From NCBI GenBank assembly GCA_000431315.1, contig HF989705.1:27783-41059 (forward strand): a stretch of DNA of 13,277 bases, given 5' to 3'. How positions within the stretch are numbered: the first letter of the stretch is position 1; each line of letters opens with the position of its first letter. A program made the position numbers and the translations under genes. The DNA comes from Brachyspira sp. CAG:484 (GTDB taxonomy: Bacteria; Cyanobacteriota; Vampirovibrionia; Gastranaerophilales; Gastranaerophilaceae). This document shows, piece by piece, positions 7,100 through 13,251 of this stretch. The notes under the pieces were generated by a model. It worked only from the letters and a program-made list of their open reading frames with translations. It was not told where the DNA came from and made no database searches.

Positions 7100-7253
7100 T
7101 TAAGTGTTTCATTTAAAAATATGCCCGCCTCTCTTGTAACAATTCATTGGTTTATTTCATCAGGCAGAATTCTGTACTCCAAAAATGAAACATATTCAAT
7201 TTTTTACATTTTTATTATAAAACGCGAAATATCTAAAATCAAGATTTTATGTA

Positions 7254-7282
7254 TTGAAATTTTAAAGTTTCAGTACTATAAT
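7254..7282 (+). promoter_or_regulatory. Promoter of tRNA-Glu
   Basis: TTGAAA (7254-7259), a 17-bp spacer and a perfect TATAAT (7277-7282). The predicted start near 7289 lies about 5 nt before the tRNA, a typical short tRNA leader. Confidence 0.75.
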
Positions 7283-7293
7283 TTTTTTGTCAT

Positions 7294-7365
7294 AGCGGTA
7301 TCGTCTAGTGGTTAGGACGGGAGATTCTCATTCTCCAAACAGGGGTTCAATTCCCCTTACCGCCG
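7294..7365 (+). tRNA. tRNA-Glu (anticodon CTC), with an A1-C72 mismatch
   Basis: D stem GTC(T)/(G)GAC, anticodon stem GGAGA/TCTCC with loop TTCTCAT (anticodon CTC at 7327-7329), T arm AGGGG-TTCAATT-CCCCT, discriminator G73. CCA is not encoded. Six acceptor pairs are perfect (GCGGTA/TACCGC). With the standard two bases between acceptor and D stems, position 1 is A7294 facing C7364, so the terminal pair is A-C. Counting seven acceptor bases from G7295 instead gives a T-T mismatch at pair 7-66 and breaks the T stem. Confidence 0.88.
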
Positions 7366-7372
7366 TTAAAAT

Positions 7373-7395
7373 GCCGGAGATAATCCGGCTTTTTT
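7373..7395 (+). terminator. Rho-independent terminator of tRNA-Glu
   Basis: Stem GCCGGA (7373-7378) and TCCGGC (7384-7389), loop GATAA, followed by six T. It starts 8 nt after the tRNA and ends 1 nt before the stop codon of the convergent pilin-like gene; on the - strand it is followed only by ATTTT, so it may work weakly for that gene too. Confidence 0.85.
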
Positions 7396-7396
7396 A

Positions 7397-8152
7397 TTAA
7401 AAATCCAACTTTTCTCCGGATTTATAATTTGTAAATATCAGCTTCCCGTTAGTTAATAAACTTGATAAACTGTTCCCGCCTAATGGTGAGTAAGTCGAAG
7501 GTTTTATTTTTGATGCAAATACCTGTATTGAAAATCCGTCTGCTCCAAATTTATTTGGCTTTTTGGGTCCGTTTGTATCCATTATTATATCTGCACAAAT
7601 ATTGCTCATCCAAGTCTCTGTAATTGGATTTCCATGTTCATCTTTGATAATGTTTCCATATTCATCAGTTTTATTTCCTGTTTGCTGCCAATTACAAGAT
7701 TGATACTGGACAATTCCAATAACTGTCCCGTCTTTTAATATTATTTTTGGACCATTTGTATTCCAGTCAGTGAGAGTACCATTTCCATCTGTACGGGGTG
7801 AAGCATATGCAATTTTATAGTAGTAACTTTTGCAGCCTTTATCTGAGTTGTTTTCGCATACCTTCGCACCGCTGAAATATTTTGCAAAGTCTTTTGCAAG
7901 TTGTACCGAAGATGCGGCATTGTTTTTTGCCTCAAATAATCCTCTAATATCTCCCGGGGTTTCATTTTCAGCTTCGTATAATTTCACTGCCTGATTAATT
8001 TGTGAATAAGCTTTTTTAGCTCTTGAAGTAAGTTCTGCTTCTTGGTTATTTTGAATTAATCCTGGCAATGTCATTGCCGCAACTACGCCAATAACACCTA
8101 GTGTTATTAACACCTCTGCTAAAGTAAATCCTTTTCTAGATTTTAACTGCAT
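7397..8152 (-). CDS. Type IV pilin-like / type II secretion pseudopilin-like protein
   Basis: 251 aa. The N-terminus is a classic class III (prepilin) signal: a short basic leader MQLKSRKG, cleavage expected after Gly8, then Phe9 as mature residue 1 and Glu13 as the conserved Glu5, followed by the hydrophobic stalk helix LITLGVIGVVAAMTLPGLI. A prepilin peptidase would cut and N-methylate it before assembly into a pilus or pseudopilus. The globular part has four Cys (99, 107, 153, 186), which could form two disulfides, and a late SNICADIIMDTNGPKKPNKFGADGF segment seen in many pilin-like proteins of this kind. It is larger than a simple major pilin (about 150 aa), so a minor pilin, adhesin or secretion pseudopilin is possible. 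GGAGG lies just upstream of the ATG. It is divergent from the XRE-type regulator. Confidence 0.9.
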   Translation of the reverse strand: MQLKSRKGFTLAEVLITLGVIGVVAAMTLPGLIQNNQEAELTSRAKKAYSQINQAVKLYEAENETPGDIRGLFEAKNNAASSVQLAKDFAKYFSGAKVCENNSDKGCKSYYYKIAYASPRTDGNGTLTDWNTNGPKIILKDGTVIGIVQYQSCNWQQTGNKTDEYGNIIKDEHGNPITETWMSNICADIIMDTNGPKKPNKFGADGFSIQVFASKIKPSTYSPLGGNSLSSLLTNGKLIFTNYKSGEKLDF

Positions 8153-8170
8153 AAATATATCCTCCTGTTT

Positions 8171-8188
8171 TTATGTATATATACATAA
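8171..8188. promoter_or_regulatory. Perfect 18-bp palindrome, candidate operator O1
   Basis: TTATGTATATATACATAA reads identically on both strands. It lies just downstream of the extended -10 of the pilin-like gene and covers that promoter's predicted start site (near 8181), where a bound repressor would block transcription. A degenerate copy lies 40 bp away over the regulator start codon. Confidence 0.55.
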
Positions 8189-8196
8189 TTTTAACA
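8188..8196 (-). promoter_or_regulatory. Extended -10 promoter of the pilin-like gene
   Basis: On the - strand TGtTAAAAT, an extended -10 with one mismatch, predicts a start near 8181 and a leader of about 28 nt carrying the GGAGG Shine-Dalgarno sequence. It abuts the palindrome at 8171-8188. Confidence 0.5.
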
Positions 8197-8204
8197 TAAC
8201 GAGA

Positions 8205-8214
8205 TGGTAATAAT
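8205..8214 (+). promoter_or_regulatory. Candidate extended -10 of the XRE regulator, leaderless geometry
   Basis: TGgTAATAAT: either TAATAA with an upstream TGg, or AATAAT, ending 7 or 6 nt before the ATG at 8221. There is no usable Shine-Dalgarno sequence (GAGATGG is 13 nt away). Confidence 0.4.
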
Positions 8215-8228
8215 GTATATATGCAATA
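8211..8228. promoter_or_regulatory. Degenerate copy of the palindrome, candidate operator O2
   Basis: TAATGTATATATGCAATA matches the perfect palindrome at 14 of 18 positions in the same register. The centres are 40 bp apart, close to four helical turns, and this copy covers the start codon and predicted start site of the regulator, as expected for autoregulation. Confidence 0.4.
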
Positions 8229-8499
8229 TAAAAGTTATAAAACGTTACAAATAAATAAGGAGTTTGGTAACCTTATAAGTGCGTTAAGAAACAAAAAAAA
8301 TCCAGATAAATCCCGGCTGCAATTTTGTTATGAATATGATTTGGATGCTGGAAACCTCTCTAGAATTGAAAACGGGTTAATAGATCCAAAACTATCTATG
8401 CTATGGCGTTTATCAGAAGCGATAGATATGCCGCTATCTGAGATTTTTAAAATTTTGGAAGACAATCTTGGTAAAGATTTTTACGTGATTGATAAATAG
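8221..8499 (+). CDS. XRE-family helix-turn-helix transcriptional regulator
   Basis: 92 aa, essentially one Cro/C1-type DNA-binding domain. Residues about 15-82 fit the five-helix fold: FGNLISALRNKK, then RLQFCYEYDLDAGNLSRIENGLIDPKLSMLWRLSEAIDMPLSEIF. The recognition helix is the DAGNLSRIENG segment, whose SRIENG core is a hallmark of the family. There is no effector domain. It is divergent from the pilin-like gene, and the 68 bp between them contain two related palindromes; the simplest inference is that this protein represses itself and perhaps the pilin gene. No Shine-Dalgarno sequence precedes the ATG. An alternative is that it regulates elsewhere and the palindromes belong to another factor. 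Domain call firm, target inferred. Confidence 0.88.
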   Translation: MQYKSYKTLQINKEFGNLISALRNKKNPDKSRLQFCYEYDLDAGNLSRIENGLIDPKLSMLWRLSEAIDMPLSEIFKILEDNLGKDFYVIDK

Positions 8500-8518
8500 T
8501 ATGTAAAGACATAATTAT

Positions 8519-9046
8519 TTATTTTATGTAGGGATTAAGCTTATTTTTAGTTGGCAAAAGTTTTGGCAGATACTCCTCAATATTTTCATTAAGCAGCTGG
8601 ATTATATCAGGATTGTTACCTCTTTTACTATCATAAGTTTTTGTTGTTGCACTGCCGTAATCTGTTTTTATAACATGTTCATATTTAAAATCATTTGGAG
8701 AATTTCTATCAATAATAAATCTGTCAGCTGTTCTCCCAGTTTTTACTTCAAGTAAAACAGATTTTCTGTCGGTGTTATATAGTGGCTTTAGCGTAACCAT
8801 TTTGTCACTCTTTATACGATTCACAAACTCTGGAGTTTTGCCGAAAACTTTCTCTTCTTTAAATTTTACCCAGGTATCATCAATTAGCTGATTAATTTTT
8901 CTAAAGAGTCTTGCTGCTTGCGGGCTTAGTATGCTGTCTACAGGTAAGTTCTTACCGGCTTCAACCATTTCTTTTGTTATATTTTGTTTAAATGAAATTT
9001 TATTATTTTTTGAGTTATTAATGTTACCAGAGGTAATTTGTAGCAT
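8519..9046 (-). CDS. Hypothetical protein with Asn-rich N-terminus and ISFKQN motif
   Basis: 175 aa, family not recognised. The ATG at 9046 is preceded by AGGAG (9054-9058), 7 nt upstream, so the start is well supported. There is no signal peptide or membrane segment. The first ~16 residues are polar and Asn-rich and end in ISFKQN (17-22). Residues about 24-75 look helical (LSPQAARLFRKINQLIDDTWVKF), followed by a probable beta-rich part (MVTLKPLYNTDRKSVLLEVKTGR, RFIIDR) and a closing helix (IIQLLNENIEEYLPKLLP). The gene is divergent from the nucleotidase-like gene, whose product has a similar short N-terminal segment. The 3' end lies 19 bp from the end of the regulator, convergent. No function proposed. 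Confidence 0.8.
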   Translation of the reverse strand: MLQITSGNINNSKNNKISFKQNITKEMVEAGKNLPVDSILSPQAARLFRKINQLIDDTWVKFKEEKVFGKTPEFVNRIKSDKMVTLKPLYNTDRKSVLLEVKTGRTADRFIIDRNSPNDFKYEHVIKTDYGSATTKTYDSKRGNNPDIIQLLNENIEEYLPKLLPTKNKLNPYIK

Positions 9047-9175
9047 AAGTTTTCTCCTTGACTTGTTCCTGCAATTTTATAAGTTCGTGAAAATTTATTT
9101 TTGTTATTATTTTTACAAAATTTAATCATTTTTCATAAAAATGTTAAAATTTTATATTTATGCTTTTTTATTCTG

Positions 9176-9181
9176 TATAAT
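9176..9181 (+). promoter_or_regulatory. -10 box for the nucleotidase-like gene
   Basis: A perfect TATAAT about 30 nt upstream of the predicted transcript's start codon at 9218, leaving room for AGGAAAG (9202-9208). The sequence 17 bp upstream does not resemble a -35. In this very AT-rich stretch chance matches are likely. Confidence 0.4.
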
Positions 9182-9217
9182 TTGATATATAAAAGTTTTT
9201 TAGGAAAGAATTTCAAT

Positions 9218-10711
9218 ATGAAGATACAAAAGAATAATTCTTATAATCAGAATTTCACAGGAATTACTAAAATATATGCAATAGCAGACTCCCATCAGGA
9301 AACACGTAAGACAAGTGCTTTTCTTTCAAAAATTCTAAGTGATTCCGCAAAAGATAAAAATGTTTTGTTTTTAAACTGCGGTGATATATTCAAAGGTATT
9401 TATCCCAGAAATTTGGAAAGAGACTGCTATTTAAAACTAAAGAATGCTAAACCTGATGTTGAAATGGTTATGACGCTTGGAAATAACGATTTCGGCTTTA
9501 ATAAAGAAAGTCTTGACTACCTTGTCGAAACAGTAAAAAATTATACGGCAAAAGGTATACATACTGTATGTGCAAATATATTTGAAGCCGGAGGAAAGCG
9601 TCCCGGATGGTTAAAGCCTTATACTATAATTAACCGCGGCGGAGATAAAAATCTTGTTACCGGCTTTTGTATTGATAATATAAATACCGCCCGTTTCGGT
9701 TTAATCCCTAAAAAGCAGCAGGATGTTTTAAATGAGATAAATGAGGCTATTTTAAAAGAAAAACCTGATAATGTAATAATCCTGAATCATGATTATATGC
9801 CTTCCAGCAGGGAAATTGTTAATACTTGTAAGAAAAACGGTATTAATGTTGACTTGCTTATAGGCGGTCATGATCATGATTTTGTTCCTCCTGATAAGGA
9901 GTTGAATATCTATTATCCGAAATCATTCAGTGATTCAATGTACAGGATGAATATTGAAAATAATAATGGAATGAAAAAACTTTCTGGTGTTGAAATGATT
10001 GAAAATAACGATCTTCCGCTCAATCCTGTTTTTAAAAATGATTTGGAAACTTATGAAAGAGCAACCGGACTATATAATAAAATTGTACCTTATACTCTTG
10101 ATTTGAAAAAACAGTATTCACGACCTTGCCCTCTGGGAAGCTTCCTTGCAGACAAAATGATGGAAACTGCAAATGCAGATGCTGCATTTTTTTCTACCGG
10201 TTTTTTAATGAAGCCAATGGATTATCGTCCGGACACATATATAACAAATTACCTGTTCAAAAAAACTATAATTGCTGATACTCCGGTTAAGACAGTTGAA
10301 CTTTCTGCCGAAGAATTGAAAGCTGTATTTGACAATGCTTTGAAAACACATGGTTACGGCAGCAGTAACCCTAGATTTTTACAGTGTTCAAATAATATAC
10401 GAATAGAGGGTAAGAATAATCCGGAAGCCGGAATTTTTGAGGTTAAGCAGATTTTTATAAATGATGAGCCGCTTCTTGATGCTTCTTCAAATCCGCTAAA
10501 ATCTACTAAAAAATATAAGTGTGTTATTGATTCTTTTATTGCAGACGGCGGGCAGGGTTTTAAGGCGTTACAGCAGGCAGAAAAGTCAGATGTTATTCTC
10601 AACGGAGCAGCAGTTCCTATTAATAAAATTTTGCTTGACGGTTTGAAAGATGCTTATAAGAAATATCAACCAGGTGCTCAATATCCGTCTTTTATTTTAA
10701 AAACTGATTAA
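9218..10711 (+). CDS. 5'-nucleotidase/UshA-like metallophosphoesterase, no signal peptide
   Basis: 497 aa. The N-terminal metallophosphoesterase domain shows the metal ligands in order: ADSH (Asp24, His26), NCGD (Asp56), LGNND (Asn89), LNHD (His191) and GGHDHD (His218, His220). The C-terminal 5'-nucleotidase substrate-binding domain starts around 300 (PLGSFLADKM, TVELSAEELKAVFDNAL) and includes IADGGQGF (441-448). The family hydrolyses nucleotides or related phosphodiesters, usually outside the cytoplasm. Two oddities: the GNHE/D motif reads GNND, so the catalytic His is Asn90; and there is no signal peptide, the N-terminus being Asn-rich with NQNFTG (10-15). The start at 9218 is supported by AGGAAAG (9202-9208). 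An in-frame TTG at 9101 would add a hydrophobic stretch, but it lies in AT-rich leader DNA without a Shine-Dalgarno sequence. Fold firm, activity uncertain. Confidence 0.87.
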   Translation: MKIQKNNSYNQNFTGITKIYAIADSHQETRKTSAFLSKILSDSAKDKNVLFLNCGDIFKGIYPRNLERDCYLKLKNAKPDVEMVMTLGNNDFGFNKESLDYLVETVKNYTAKGIHTVCANIFEAGGKRPGWLKPYTIINRGGDKNLVTGFCIDNINTARFGLIPKKQQDVLNEINEAILKEKPDNVIILNHDYMPSSREIVNTCKKNGINVDLLIGGHDHDFVPPDKELNIYYPKSFSDSMYRMNIENNNGMKKLSGVEMIENNDLPLNPVFKNDLETYERATGLYNKIVPYTLDLKKQYSRPCPLGSFLADKMMETANADAAFFSTGFLMKPMDYRPDTYITNYLFKKTIIADTPVKTVELSAEELKAVFDNALKTHGYGSSNPRFLQCSNNIRIEGKNNPEAGIFEVKQIFINDEPLLDASSNPLKSTKKYKCVIDSFIADGGQGFKALQQAEKSDVILNGAAVPINKILLDGLKDAYKKYQPGAQYPSFILKTD

Positions 10712-10720
10712 TCAAAAGCA

Positions 10721-10828
10721 GACCTCCGCTGATTACGCCCCGCTTTCGCACGTCGTGCGCAGCTTCGCTGTCTAATACGCCACTCTAAAATTCCGCTCAC
10801 GTTCCTTATCGCGGAACTTTTTCGGACA
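10721..10828. repeat. GC-rich, hairpin-dense intergenic element (copy 1)
   Basis: About 54% G+C over 110 nt by my count, and higher in the first 60, within far more AT-rich flanks. It contains the dyad CGCACG-T-CGTGCG (10747-10759), the hairpin CAGC-TTC-GCTG (10760-10770) and a larger hairpin TTCCGC (10791-10796) with GCGGAA (10811-10816) followed by CTTTTT, which could act as a terminator for the nucleotidase-like gene. Its last 28 nt (10801-10828) recur at 12338-12365 with three mismatches. It looks like a dispersed, probably non-autonomous repeat; no ORF is apparent. Confidence 0.65.
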
Positions 10829-10907
10829 TAATAAAAATTAGACGTTTAGAGATAATCTTTTTTAAGGGAATAAGTTATTATTTTATTTATTGTAAAGGAG
10901 ATTTTAT

Positions 10908-11642
10908 ATGAATAAAGTAGTAATTACTGGTGCAAGTGCAGGAATAGGGCTTGCTGTGGCAAAATACTTCCTGGCAAGGGAGTGGACTGTTATTATGGCT
11001 GATAAAATTGAGAACCGCCGGGTTTTTGACAGTCTTAAATCTCTTTATAGAGAAAATGTTTTCTTTGTGAAGTGTGATGTGAGTAAAAACTCAGATGTTA
11101 AACACCTTTTTTCTGAAACCGTAAAATTAATAGATAGGGTTAACTGTGTTGTTAATAATGCAGGAATAATTGCCCATGGGCTTCTCCATGAAGCTGATGA
11201 AGATGAGTGGGATAATGTTATGGATACTGATGTTAAATCTATATTTTTAACTTCAAAATATTTTATTCCATTGATGATAGAAAATGGTGGTGGTACAATT
11301 GTAAATACAGCTTCAATTTCAGGCATAGCAGCGGATTATGAAATGCCTGTATATAATGCTGCAAAGGGAGCTGTCGTTAACCTTACCAGAGCTATGGCAC
11401 TAGATTATGCAGAATTTAACATACGCGTAAACAGCGTTTGTCCAGGAGCAACTAATACCGAGATGCTTAATCCTGATAATATTCCTAAATATGCAGCGGC
11501 AAACCCGATGAAAAGAATTTGTGAACCCGAAGAGATTGCAAAGGTTATATATTTTCTGGCTACAGAAGAATCAAGCTACTGCAACGGTGTTAATCTTCCT
11601 GTGACAGGAGGGCTTGATGTTCACACAGGACAGCCTAAATAG
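10908..11642 (+). CDS. Short-chain dehydrogenase/reductase (classical SDR, FabG-like)
   Basis: 244 aa, standard length for a classical SDR with a Rossmann fold. The cofactor motif TGASAGIG is at 7-14, and Asp32 at the end of the second strand (IMADK) favours NAD(H) over NADP(H). NNAG is at 83-86, catalytic Ser136 in NTASISG, and Tyr149-x-x-x-Lys153 in VYNAAKGA. NSVCPGATNTEM (175-186) and the C-terminal SSYCNGVNLPVTGG (222-235) match the substrate and tetramer regions of FabG-like enzymes. The Asn of the usual Asn-Ser-Tyr-Lys tetrad appears to be Asp108 (DTDVKSIF). The ATG follows AAAGGAG (10894-10900) by 7 nt. Neighbours do not reveal the substrate; a role in fatty acid synthesis is possible but an unlinked sugar or alcohol dehydrogenase is as likely. 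The last 8 bp overlap the convergent MmcQ/YjbR gene. Confidence 0.92.
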   Translation: MNKVVITGASAGIGLAVAKYFLAREWTVIMADKIENRRVFDSLKSLYRENVFFVKCDVSKNSDVKHLFSETVKLIDRVNCVVNNAGIIAHGLLHEADEDEWDNVMDTDVKSIFLTSKYFIPLMIENGGGTIVNTASISGIAADYEMPVYNAAKGAVVNLTRAMALDYAEFNIRVNSVCPGATNTEMLNPDNIPKYAAANPMKRICEPEEIAKVIYFLATEESSYCNGVNLPVTGGLDVHTGQPK

Positions 11643-11994
11643 TCTTTTCCTTGCGGGCTTTTCCGGAAGCCGTTAATTCAAAACTCGCTTTTATAAGGTT
11701 ATCGAGCAAATCAATCGGAGCTTTGCTTACATCAACTTTAATCCAGTGCGACTTGTTCATATGCCACGCAGGAGTTATAAAGTCATACTCATCTCTCAGA
11801 ATTGCGGAATCAAAAGGATTAACTTTGAGGTTAACATATAATATATCCTCCAGGTGAAATATAAGCGCAAACCATTTCCCGTTGCTTTTATGACGTATAA
11901 CCGCATATTCACTGTTTGCCTTATCTGTGAACGGATAAGTTTCAATTGCATCTTCAAAAACTAAGCAGTGTTTTAGTAATAACTTTTTGTCCAT
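11635..11994 (-). CDS. MmcQ/YjbR family protein
   Basis: 119 aa, typical length for this small single-domain family with a double-wing/CyaY-like fold proposed to bind DNA; the biochemical role is not settled. Family features: ETYPFTD near the N-terminus, AVIRHKSNGKWFALIFHLE, LKVNPFDSAILRD, then the characteristic WHMNKSHWIKVDVSKAPIDLLDNLIKASFEL. It has no signal peptide or membrane segment. The 3' end overlaps the SDR gene by 8 bp. No Shine-Dalgarno sequence precedes the ATG at 11994. A possible extended -10 (TGtTATTCT) lies 6 nt upstream, but a better TATAAT also occurs further up (12016-12021), so the start of transcription is unclear. Confidence 0.85.
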   Translation of the reverse strand: MDKKLLLKHCLVFEDAIETYPFTDKANSEYAVIRHKSNGKWFALIFHLEDILYVNLKVNPFDSAILRDEYDFITPAWHMNKSHWIKVDVSKAPIDLLDNLIKASFELTASGKARKEKTI

Positions 11995-12000
11995 AATGTA

Positions 12001-12009
12001 AGAATAACA
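12001..12009 (-). promoter_or_regulatory. Possible extended -10 of the MmcQ/YjbR gene
   Basis: On the - strand TGtTATTCT, four of six hexamer matches, ends 6 nt before the ATG. An alternative perfect TATAAT at 12016-12021 would give a 15-nt leader without a Shine-Dalgarno sequence. Confidence 0.3.
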
Positions 12010-12081
12010 TGGATTATTATACTTTTATATATTTTACCATAAACGCAATTTATTTATATAAATATTTATCGGGCTGCTAAT

Positions 12082-12112
12082 AAAAAAAGACTTCTTATAG
12101 AAGTCTTTTTTT
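12082..12112. terminator. Bidirectional rho-independent terminator
   Basis: Stem GACTTCT (12089-12095) and AGAAGTC (12099-12105), loop TAT, with seven A before and seven T after, so each strand has a T tract. It ends 1 nt before the encoded CCA end of tRNA-Leu, so its main role is ending that - strand transcript. Confidence 0.88.
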
Positions 12113-12113
12113 A

Positions 12114-12202
12114 TGGTGCCGATGGCCGGAGTCGAACCGGCACGAGGCGTAAACCTCACAAGATTTTGAGTCTAGCACGTCTACCAATTTCATCACATCG
12201 GC
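12114..12202 (-). tRNA. tRNA-Leu (anticodon CAA)
   Basis: Class II tRNA on the - strand: acceptor GCCGATG/CATCGGC, loop CTCAAAA with anticodon CAA (12166-12168), long variable arm with stem GAGG/CCTC, T arm GCCGG-TTCGACT-CCGGC, discriminator A, and an encoded 3' CCA (12114-12116). The anticodon stem CTAGA/TCTTG has one T-T mismatch at 28-42. It reads Leu codon TTG. It is the only one of the three tRNAs here with encoded CCA. Confidence 0.94.
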
Positions 12203-12320
12203 TTATTCTCGTGTATATTCATCTTAGCAAAAACAAAATAAATTTCAAGATATTTAAGAAAAATCTTATTCTGAACTGTTATCCGGCTTTTGCCTCATTA
12301 ATGTCATTATTTAGCTGCTA

Positions 12321-12365
12321 ACCTCAAAATTTTCTTTGTTCCTTATCGCTGAATTTTCTCGGACA
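12321..12365. repeat. Degenerate second copy of the intergenic element
   Basis: 12338-12365 matches 10801-10828 at 25 of 28 positions (GTTCCTTATCGC, GAA and TCGGACA blocks conserved). The similarity continues upstream with a gap through CTC-AAAATT. The GC-rich hairpins of copy 1 are missing or decayed and the arms are reduced to AAAATT/AATTTT. Confidence 0.6.
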
Positions 12366-12440
12366 ATCTAATAGCACAATAGGGCGATTTCCTTATTTTA
12401 ATAAACATTTTAATATTCTTTTGTAATCAGATGAGGTATT

Positions 12441-13217
12441 ATGAGAAAATCAGTTTTAATTATTTTAGGGATGTTTTTTATATCACAGGCAGTATATGCT
12501 GATGCGCTTACTGGAGGTGTATCAACCGTAGGCATGGGGAATAAAGTTGTTGATTCCTCAACCCAGTCGCCTGTTGCCGGAGCTACAGTTTCACTTCCTC
12601 AAAAAAATTATTCTACAAAAACTGATAACAATGGAAATTTTAACCTGAGCGGGGATTTAAAAGGTGATACTGTAATGTCTGTTGAAAAAGAAGGTTACAG
12701 ACCATTTTCTTTGACTATAAATGACCAGATAGCTGCAAAACCTATGATAGTCGGGATACAAAAAAGCAATGTTACTGATTTAATGCTTGAAAATGCAATG
12801 ATTCATCTTGGAGATGATAACTTTTCAAAGGATTCTGCAAACGCAGGAGAATTCCAGCTTAAAGCAGTAGGTCCGTTTTATACAAAAGCATTTAAGCTTG
12901 CTGCAAGCACTCTATCAAGAACAAACTATATCGTAATTGGTTCAATTATCGGAATTGATACTGCTTTAGCCCGTTCTATGAAACAGAATAAAGTACGAAA
13001 CTCTTTTGCAAGCCCTCCTGAAGTTTATTTTAACGGAAGAAAAATCGCAGAGATTCAGCTGAATGGAGATAATCAGAAAATTAAAATTCCTAACAGCCTT
13101 ATTCTCGCGGATCAGTTAAATGAAATTACTATTAAAACAGGCAGGAATTTAATGCAGTCCGCCTATGTGGATTATGATGATATTGAAATTATGAATATTT
13201 CTATTCAATCCGAATAA
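12441..13217 (+). CDS. Secreted protein with carboxypeptidase-regulatory-like domain
   Basis: 258 aa. Residues 1-20 form a Sec signal peptide: MRK, a hydrophobic core LIILGMFFI, and an AVYA-D cleavage site after Ala20, so the mature protein is exported, with no membrane anchor or lipobox. Residues about 33-100 resemble a carboxypeptidase-D-regulatory/Ig-like beta-sandwich: GNKVVDSSTQSPVAGATVSL, TKTDNNGNFNL, VEKEGYRP. The rest (about 110-258) looks beta-rich, with PPEVYFNGRKIAEIQL and LNEITIKTG, possibly a carbohydrate-binding-like sandwich, but I cannot name it. The ATG follows a short GAGG (12433-12436) only 4 nt upstream, a weak and close Shine-Dalgarno sequence. No peptidase or other enzymatic motif is seen, so a surface-binding or structural role is the cautious inference. 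Confidence 0.82.
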   Translation: MRKSVLIILGMFFISQAVYADALTGGVSTVGMGNKVVDSSTQSPVAGATVSLPQKNYSTKTDNNGNFNLSGDLKGDTVMSVEKEGYRPFSLTINDQIAAKPMIVGIQKSNVTDLMLENAMIHLGDDNFSKDSANAGEFQLKAVGPFYTKAFKLAASTLSRTNYIVIGSIIGIDTALARSMKQNKVRNSFASPPEVYFNGRKIAEIQLNGDNQKIKIPNSLILADQLNEITIKTGRNLMQSAYVDYDDIEIMNISIQSE

Positions 13218-13227
13218 TTTTAGCAAT

Positions 13228-13251
13228 AAAAAACGACTTCTTGAGAAGTCG
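13228..13251 (-). terminator. Rho-independent terminator for a - strand gene to the right
   Basis: Stem CGACTTC (13234-13240) and GAAGTCG (13245-13251), loop TTGA. Six A precede it on the + strand, giving a T tract only on the - strand. It therefore ends a transcript entering from beyond the right edge, not the secreted-protein gene beside it. Confidence 0.75.

Noticed and set aside
7116..7142. TTGTTA/TATTTT as a - strand promoter for tRNA-Pro
   Set aside because: The spacer is 15 bp and both boxes are weak.
7031..7315. Open frame of 94 codons on the + strand
   Set aside because: Its first third is the antisense of tRNA-Pro and its end runs into tRNA-Glu; no Shine-Dalgarno sequence and no plausible protein.
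8500..8513. TATGT-AAAG-ACATA dyad after the XRE gene as a third operator
   Set aside because: The half-sites match but the spacing is 4 rather than 6 bp, and it lies downstream of the gene; likely chance in AT-rich DNA.
9101..9217. Upstream in-frame TTG that would add a hydrophobic, signal-like N-terminus to the nucleotidase-like protein
   Set aside because: It lies in AT-rich leader DNA, has no Shine-Dalgarno sequence, and the extension overlaps a perfect -10 box; AGGAAAG supports the ATG at 9218. Hydrophobicity is what AT-rich non-coding DNA gives by default. Comparison with orthologues would settle it.
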